The notes beneath the pieces were generated by a model that saw nothing but the letters and a program-made list of their open reading frames with translations, was not told where the DNA came from and made no database searches. Positions 60,144 to 64,000 of a DNA stretch of 64,000 bases are shown one piece after another (within the stretch, counting starts at the first letter, position 1; every line of letters starts with the position of its first letter). A program made the position numbers and the translations under genes. The stretch is from assembly GCA_026573805.1 (NCBI GenBank), contig JAIUSX010000048.1, positions 1,922,001-1,986,000 on the forward strand, written 5' to 3'. The DNA is from Hesperophylax magnus. Lineage: Eukaryota; Arthropoda; Insecta; Trichoptera; Limnephilidae.

Positions 60144-61540
60144 GTTACATCATTTTAATATAATATTTATTTCATCCCCATTTGGGCAACCCCGAAACAC
60201 TACTTTGAGATACCCGAATGTTGGAAATTAACTCTCCTTTCTATTACTATGCAGGTAGATAAAACTTTAAGGTAAAACTTTTAAATTCAAATACTACACT
60301 TAATACGATAAGTAACAAACAACTATTTCAGTTGTTAGAGATAGAAAATAGTGCAACTTAACCTGTCAACAGTGGGGCAGATTTCGGAAACAGCGCGTAA
60401 ATTACCTTGATGAGTTTTTTCTCAAATTTCGGAAAAAAAACTAAGTATTTGCTTTGTTTTCGATTGTTTTCTGTTTACCAGATAATGTAGCTAATTATTC
60501 ATATATACATAGTTCATGATTATATCGTAAGACGTTTTCACAGAATAGCTAACTTTATCTGAAAAATTAATAAAAAATTCCCCCGTTCGGGAAACAATTG
60601 TCAAAAAAATTATGTATATGAATATAAACGGATTTTATTATTTCCACACAAACCTGAATAAATAACCTATATGAAAAAAAAACAAACCAAAGGTGTTTTC
60701 AAAGAAATAATGGCATTTACGTTGTTTTGAAAATGTAAAATATTTTAGGCATTTCAAAAAAAAATGTCACGCCAAGCGTGCACTTTAGAATTTTTTTGTG
60801 TCGTATTGTATAAAGTTATGAAAGCAATTCTTTCAGTTATTGGTAGTTCATACTATTGTTGTTACTAATAATATTTTTTTATACTAGAAACCTGTAAATA
60901 AATAATGCTAAAAATATATTTATGCACTATGATGTAAATTTTCTAACATTTTTGCTGTCCTTTTACCAACCTGATTTTTGACACATTTATATTGCGAAAT
61001 ATTGTAAAAATTACATCAAAATAAACTAGATAGAATTACCTTTCTAATGGTACCTCACACCTATTATTTCGATAATGAATTTATATCCAAAACAATTTGA
61101 AGTCTATTTCAATATATGGAATTCCGAAATGGCCGCCATTCCTGTATACAGATTATCATCGAAATACAGAGTGGTTCAAAGAATCATGATTGAATGAGAA
61201 TAAAAATAAATTTTAGTGATATTTTTTTTCATAATATTTATTTCAATTTTATATAACATAAAATGCATTTTTTCAATTTCAAGTACTGGGTGGTTCAATA
61301 AAAATAAAAGTCGGAGATTTATGTTTCATCATATTTATTTCATTTTATATTATATGAAACACGTGTTTTTCAAACTTTGGTCCAGAGGCCAGGCTCTCGA
61401 CTACGAAAAATATTATTTTACATATACATATTTATTATGATAATATATCAATTTTTAGACATTGTTTCTCAATGAATGGACATGAAATATCAACCAATGC
61501 ACTTGCGTTTCAATTCAATACACAAATACCCATGCAAAAA
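60144..61540. other. LRP1 intron sequence, no exon seen
   Basis: AT-rich. A block near 61210-61270 (tcataatatttatttcaatt) recurs loosely at 61325-61365. No LDLa-like coding sequence, so cluster IV lies beyond the window. Confidence 0.5.
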
Positions 61541-61665
61541 ATAACAACCAAGCAACAAATAACAACCAAGCAACAAATAACATCCATGCAACAAATAAGA
61601 AACATCACAAATAACAAACACACAATGTAACAAATAACAACCACAAATACCAATGTATCATACGT
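61541..61665. repeat. AACAAATAACAACCAAGC-type tandem array
   Basis: Imperfect 16-18-bp repeats. A related array is at 62786-62905. Confidence 0.75.
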
Positions 61666-62456
61666 ATCCAGACCTACAGAATCTTTCAGAGGAAATTCAT
61701 ATTTACGTAAAAATTACAAAAATACTCAAACCCCGAAACCGCTCGATACCGTGTCGCCGACACAATTGGAAATCTTCAAATCATAATTACTTAATCAAAT
61801 TATGTGCTGTATGTAATTAATCAAGACAATTACATAGAAATATAACAGCAGAACCTGAAACACATCTGAAAATAACCATCCACCACCTCACTCGGAGCCA
61901 CCAACCCACGGAATGAACCACTCTAAGGAAGCGACCCAGTATTTACGTGACTCCCCCTCCATACTACCCGGAAGGAATTCCATGATGGCCGCCGAGTTTT
62001 CAACCAATCACAGCTCAGCATACCCCATTGAAGCTCTTATCAAACATTGATAACGAAATTTGATGCGACCACCTATGATGACATCAGACTCAATTTACAG
62101 GAAAATATCAGAAGATACGACCACAGAATAAATATCAACATCAAGAAATGATTATATGCTAACATAATAACTTAAAGAATTGAACCTAAATATGTTTTTT
62201 ACTCTTTGGGAAATGTTCAAACCAAAGATATTTCACTTCAACCCCAATATGAAACTTTGTATAATTTATTATAAAATAAATAAACGGGACTGAAGGAGAT
62301 GGTTCGGGTAAATTGAACTGACTCGAGAAAAGGTATAATATTAAAATATAACTTTTCTCTAAACAAATTAATTGTAAAGAGGAAAAATACCTAACCAACT
62401 CACCCCTCACGAAAGGGGTGAAAACTTCCCCGAGAGGGCTCGATTTGAAAACGTTC

Positions 62457-62492
62457 TATAAATAGAGAACCGAATTCCATACAAAGTCAGTT
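62457..62492 (+). promoter_or_regulatory. candidate core promoter (TATA box and arthropod initiator)
   Basis: tataaatag at 62457-62465 with tcagtt at 62487-62492. The A of the initiator lies 32 nt from the first T. An aataaa follows at 62705-62710. It may be the promoter/R region of a solo LTR; no partner LTR or coding part was found. Confidence 0.4.
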
Positions 62493-62785
62493 CAAAAACT
62501 ACCCCTGAAAGAGAAACTTCTCTCCTGAAGAAACCATCTCCAAAGTCTACAGTTCTCAAGAAATATTTTCAAGTGTTCTTAATTCAGTATTAAATTCAGT
62601 TTTGCCAGTCTTAAATTCCTTTCGTCGACTCAGACTTGGGAATTAATCCCTCTCTGATCTTGGCATTAAAATCCCTGCAAAACATCCACCAAGACTGAAA
62701 CACTAATAAAAGTGTACCCAGCTACCTACGCATTTACAGTATTGTACGGACGGAATATTGTTTCGTACAACCAACATCCAAGAAA

Positions 62786-62905
62786 AAAATAAAAACACCA
62801 ATGCAGCAAATACCAAACACCGTAAATAACAAACACCATAAATAACACACCATAAATAACAAACACCATAAATAACAAACTCCATAAATAACAACACCTT
62901 GCAAC
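62786..62905. repeat. AAATAACAAACACCAT-type tandem array
   Basis: Five to six copies of a roughly 16-bp unit with small changes. Confidence 0.8.
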
Positions 62906-62954
62906 AATTAACACACTCCCTGAACTGTAATTATGGGACTGCCACTATTAGGTA

Positions 62955-64000
62955 CAGGGTGCGCCAGAGAAACTTACTTATTTGAAAAAATTCCCGACCG
63001 TTGAGTTGGGCAGGTAGAAGGGCGGGAGGGGGCGCATCTGGAGGGGGACGTCCCCAAGTTTGTTTCCCATTCTCGTCAGTTGCCATTATGCTGTGGTCTA
63101 GAGAACAGCGGGCTTTCGCCGTCGAGAGCTTCTTTTGTAACGGTCGCTCAGTTGTTGCTACGCAACGTGCCTTTCGCGCTCGCTTCGAAATTCCTCCTCA
63201 CAGACTCGTTCCTGGCCGTAATTTGATTCTGTCGTGGGTCAACTCATTTCGGGAGTGTGGAAGTGTCGCTAAACCCAGAAATGGACATCAACGGACCAGC
63301 AGAACACCGGAAGCTGTGGAAAGAGTGAGGCAGTCAATTCTGCGTTCTCCCCGGCGTTCGGCTCGCAAACATGCAGTTGCTCTGGGAATTCCGGACACCA
63401 CTATTAGACGAATTCTCCATGAAGAACTTCAATTTCATCCATATAAATTGGCTGTTGTGCAACAATTAAGTGAACGCGATTTTGTTGCCCGTCAAAATGC
63501 ATGCGAATTGCTGCTTGACAACCTGCCTCAAGCTGCGGTCGTTTTTTTCAGTGACGAGGCTCACTTTCACATTTCCGGCTCCGTCAACAAGCAAAACATG
63601 CGTTATTGGAGTGGTGAGAATCCGCGTGAACTTCACCAGAAGCCACTTCATTGTGAACGAGTTACTGTATGGTGTGCGATATCGGTAATGGGAATAATTG
63701 GCCCTTATTTTTTTGAAGAAAACGAACGCGCAGTTACAGTGAATGCAGCTCGTTACAGGAGCATGATCGAGGAATTTTTTATTCCAAGCCTCGAAGAAAT
63801 GAACGTTAGGGACGTGTGGTTTCAGCAGGATGGAGCCACAGCACACACAGCACGAAACTCAATGAATTTGCTGCAACAACATTTCCCCAACCGCCTCATC
63901 TCTCTCCGAGGCGATCTCCCATGGCCGGCGCGCTCTCCGGATTTGACTCCATGTGATTTTTTTTTATGGGGTTATTTGAAATCCCTTGTTTATGTCGATC
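62955..64000 (+). mobile_element. mariner-type element (DD41D), right end off the window
   Basis: Starts cagggtgcgccagag after a TA at 62953-62954. A leader of 130 nt precedes the transposase ATG. The right terminal repeat lies outside the window. Confidence 0.75.
63088..64000 (+). CDS. mariner-type transposase, DD41D, open at the right edge
   Basis: 304 codons without a stop from ATG at 63088 to the window edge. The amino-terminal helix-turn-helix region begins MLWSREQRAFAVESF; the second DNA-binding part lies near the RSPRRSARKHA region. Catalytic Asp residues lie in FFSDEAHFHISG, in WFQQDGATAHTARN, and in LTPCDFFLWG. I count 41 residues between the second and third, which fits the rosa-type DD41D group, not DD34D mariner. 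Not interrupted, so possibly active. Confidence 0.88.
   Translation, partial: MLWSREQRAFAVESFFCNGRSVVATQRAFRARFEIPPHRLVPGRNLILSWVNSFRECGSVAKPRNGHQRTSRTPEAVERVRQSILRSPRRSARKHAVALGIPDTTIRRILHEELQFHPYKLAVVQQLSERDFVARQNACELLLDNLPQAAVVFFSDEAHFHISGSVNKQNMRYWSGENPRELHQKPLHCERVTVWCAISVMGIIGPYFFEENERAVTVNAARYRSMIEEFFIPSLEEMNVRDVWFQQDGATAHTARNSMNLLQQHFPNRLISLRGDLPWPARSPDLTPCDFFLWGYLKSLVYVD

Noticed and set aside
5981..60143. Megalin (LRP2), VLDL/lipophorin receptor or LRP4/5/6 as gene identity
   Set aside because: Lipophorin receptor and LRP4/5/6 have fewer propellers and other orders. Megalin shares the layout, but blade sequences are closer to LRP1.
60144..62950. LDLa cluster IV exons
   Set aside because: No CxxxxFxC ... 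DGSDE pattern in any + strand frame; the following exons must lie beyond the window.
63466..63846. 126-codon minus-strand protein
   Set aside because: Shadow of the mariner-type transposase frame on the + strand.

Overview
The window is insect nuclear DNA. It carries the middle part of one very large gene, read on the + strand from 5981 to 60143 in 44 exons: the ortholog of low-density lipoprotein receptor-related protein 1 (LRP1). Splice sites and reading phase are continuous over about 2,366 codons. The domain order is four LDL-receptor class A (LDLa) repeats (the end of cluster II), two EGF modules, four YWTD beta-propellers separated by single EGF modules, a cluster of exactly ten LDLa repeats (cluster III), an EGF plus a calcium-binding EGF, and a fifth propeller. 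This is the LRP1 cluster II to cluster III layout. Blade sequences resemble vertebrate LRP1 closely, more than megalin/LRP2 as far as I can judge from memory. The amino-terminal part lies left of the window. LDLa cluster IV, the last propeller, the membrane span and the cytoplasmic tail lie to the right.

The rest of the window is intron packed with mobile DNA. From left to right: a BEL/Pao LTR retroelement (1 to about 5 kb) with one in-frame stop in pol; tRNA-derived SINEs arranged as palindromes (6.5 kb and 30 kb); a LINE with an intact 982-codon EN-RT frame (12.1-15.3 kb), a nearly identical 5'-truncated copy of it (57 kb), and several decayed or internally deleted relatives (8.4, 9.7, 10.5, 11.7, 46, 54 kb); a second, 5'-truncated LINE (15.5-16.8 kb); a two-ORF LINE with both frames open (22.3-26.4 kb); many MITEs (18.5, 21.3, 27.7, 32.1, 34.1, 35.3, 37.0, 37.7, 41.1, 55.5, 59.5 kb); a dead mariner-type copy nested in one of these MITEs (34.1-34.7 kb); two minisatellites (80-bp unit at 42 kb, 58-bp unit at 45 kb); and an open DD41D mariner-type transposase gene running off the right edge (63.1 kb onward).

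The organism is an arthropod, very probably an insect, judging from the kinds of LINE, BEL/Pao and mariner elements and from LRP1 with long TE-rich introns. I cannot fix the order; a hemipteran is a guess. No stand-alone host gene other than LRP1 is visible. LRP1 is a cell-surface endocytic receptor: LDLa repeats bind ligand through calcium-cage acidic residues, and the propeller/EGF segments mediate ligand release at endosomal pH. All transposons listed are passengers in its introns.
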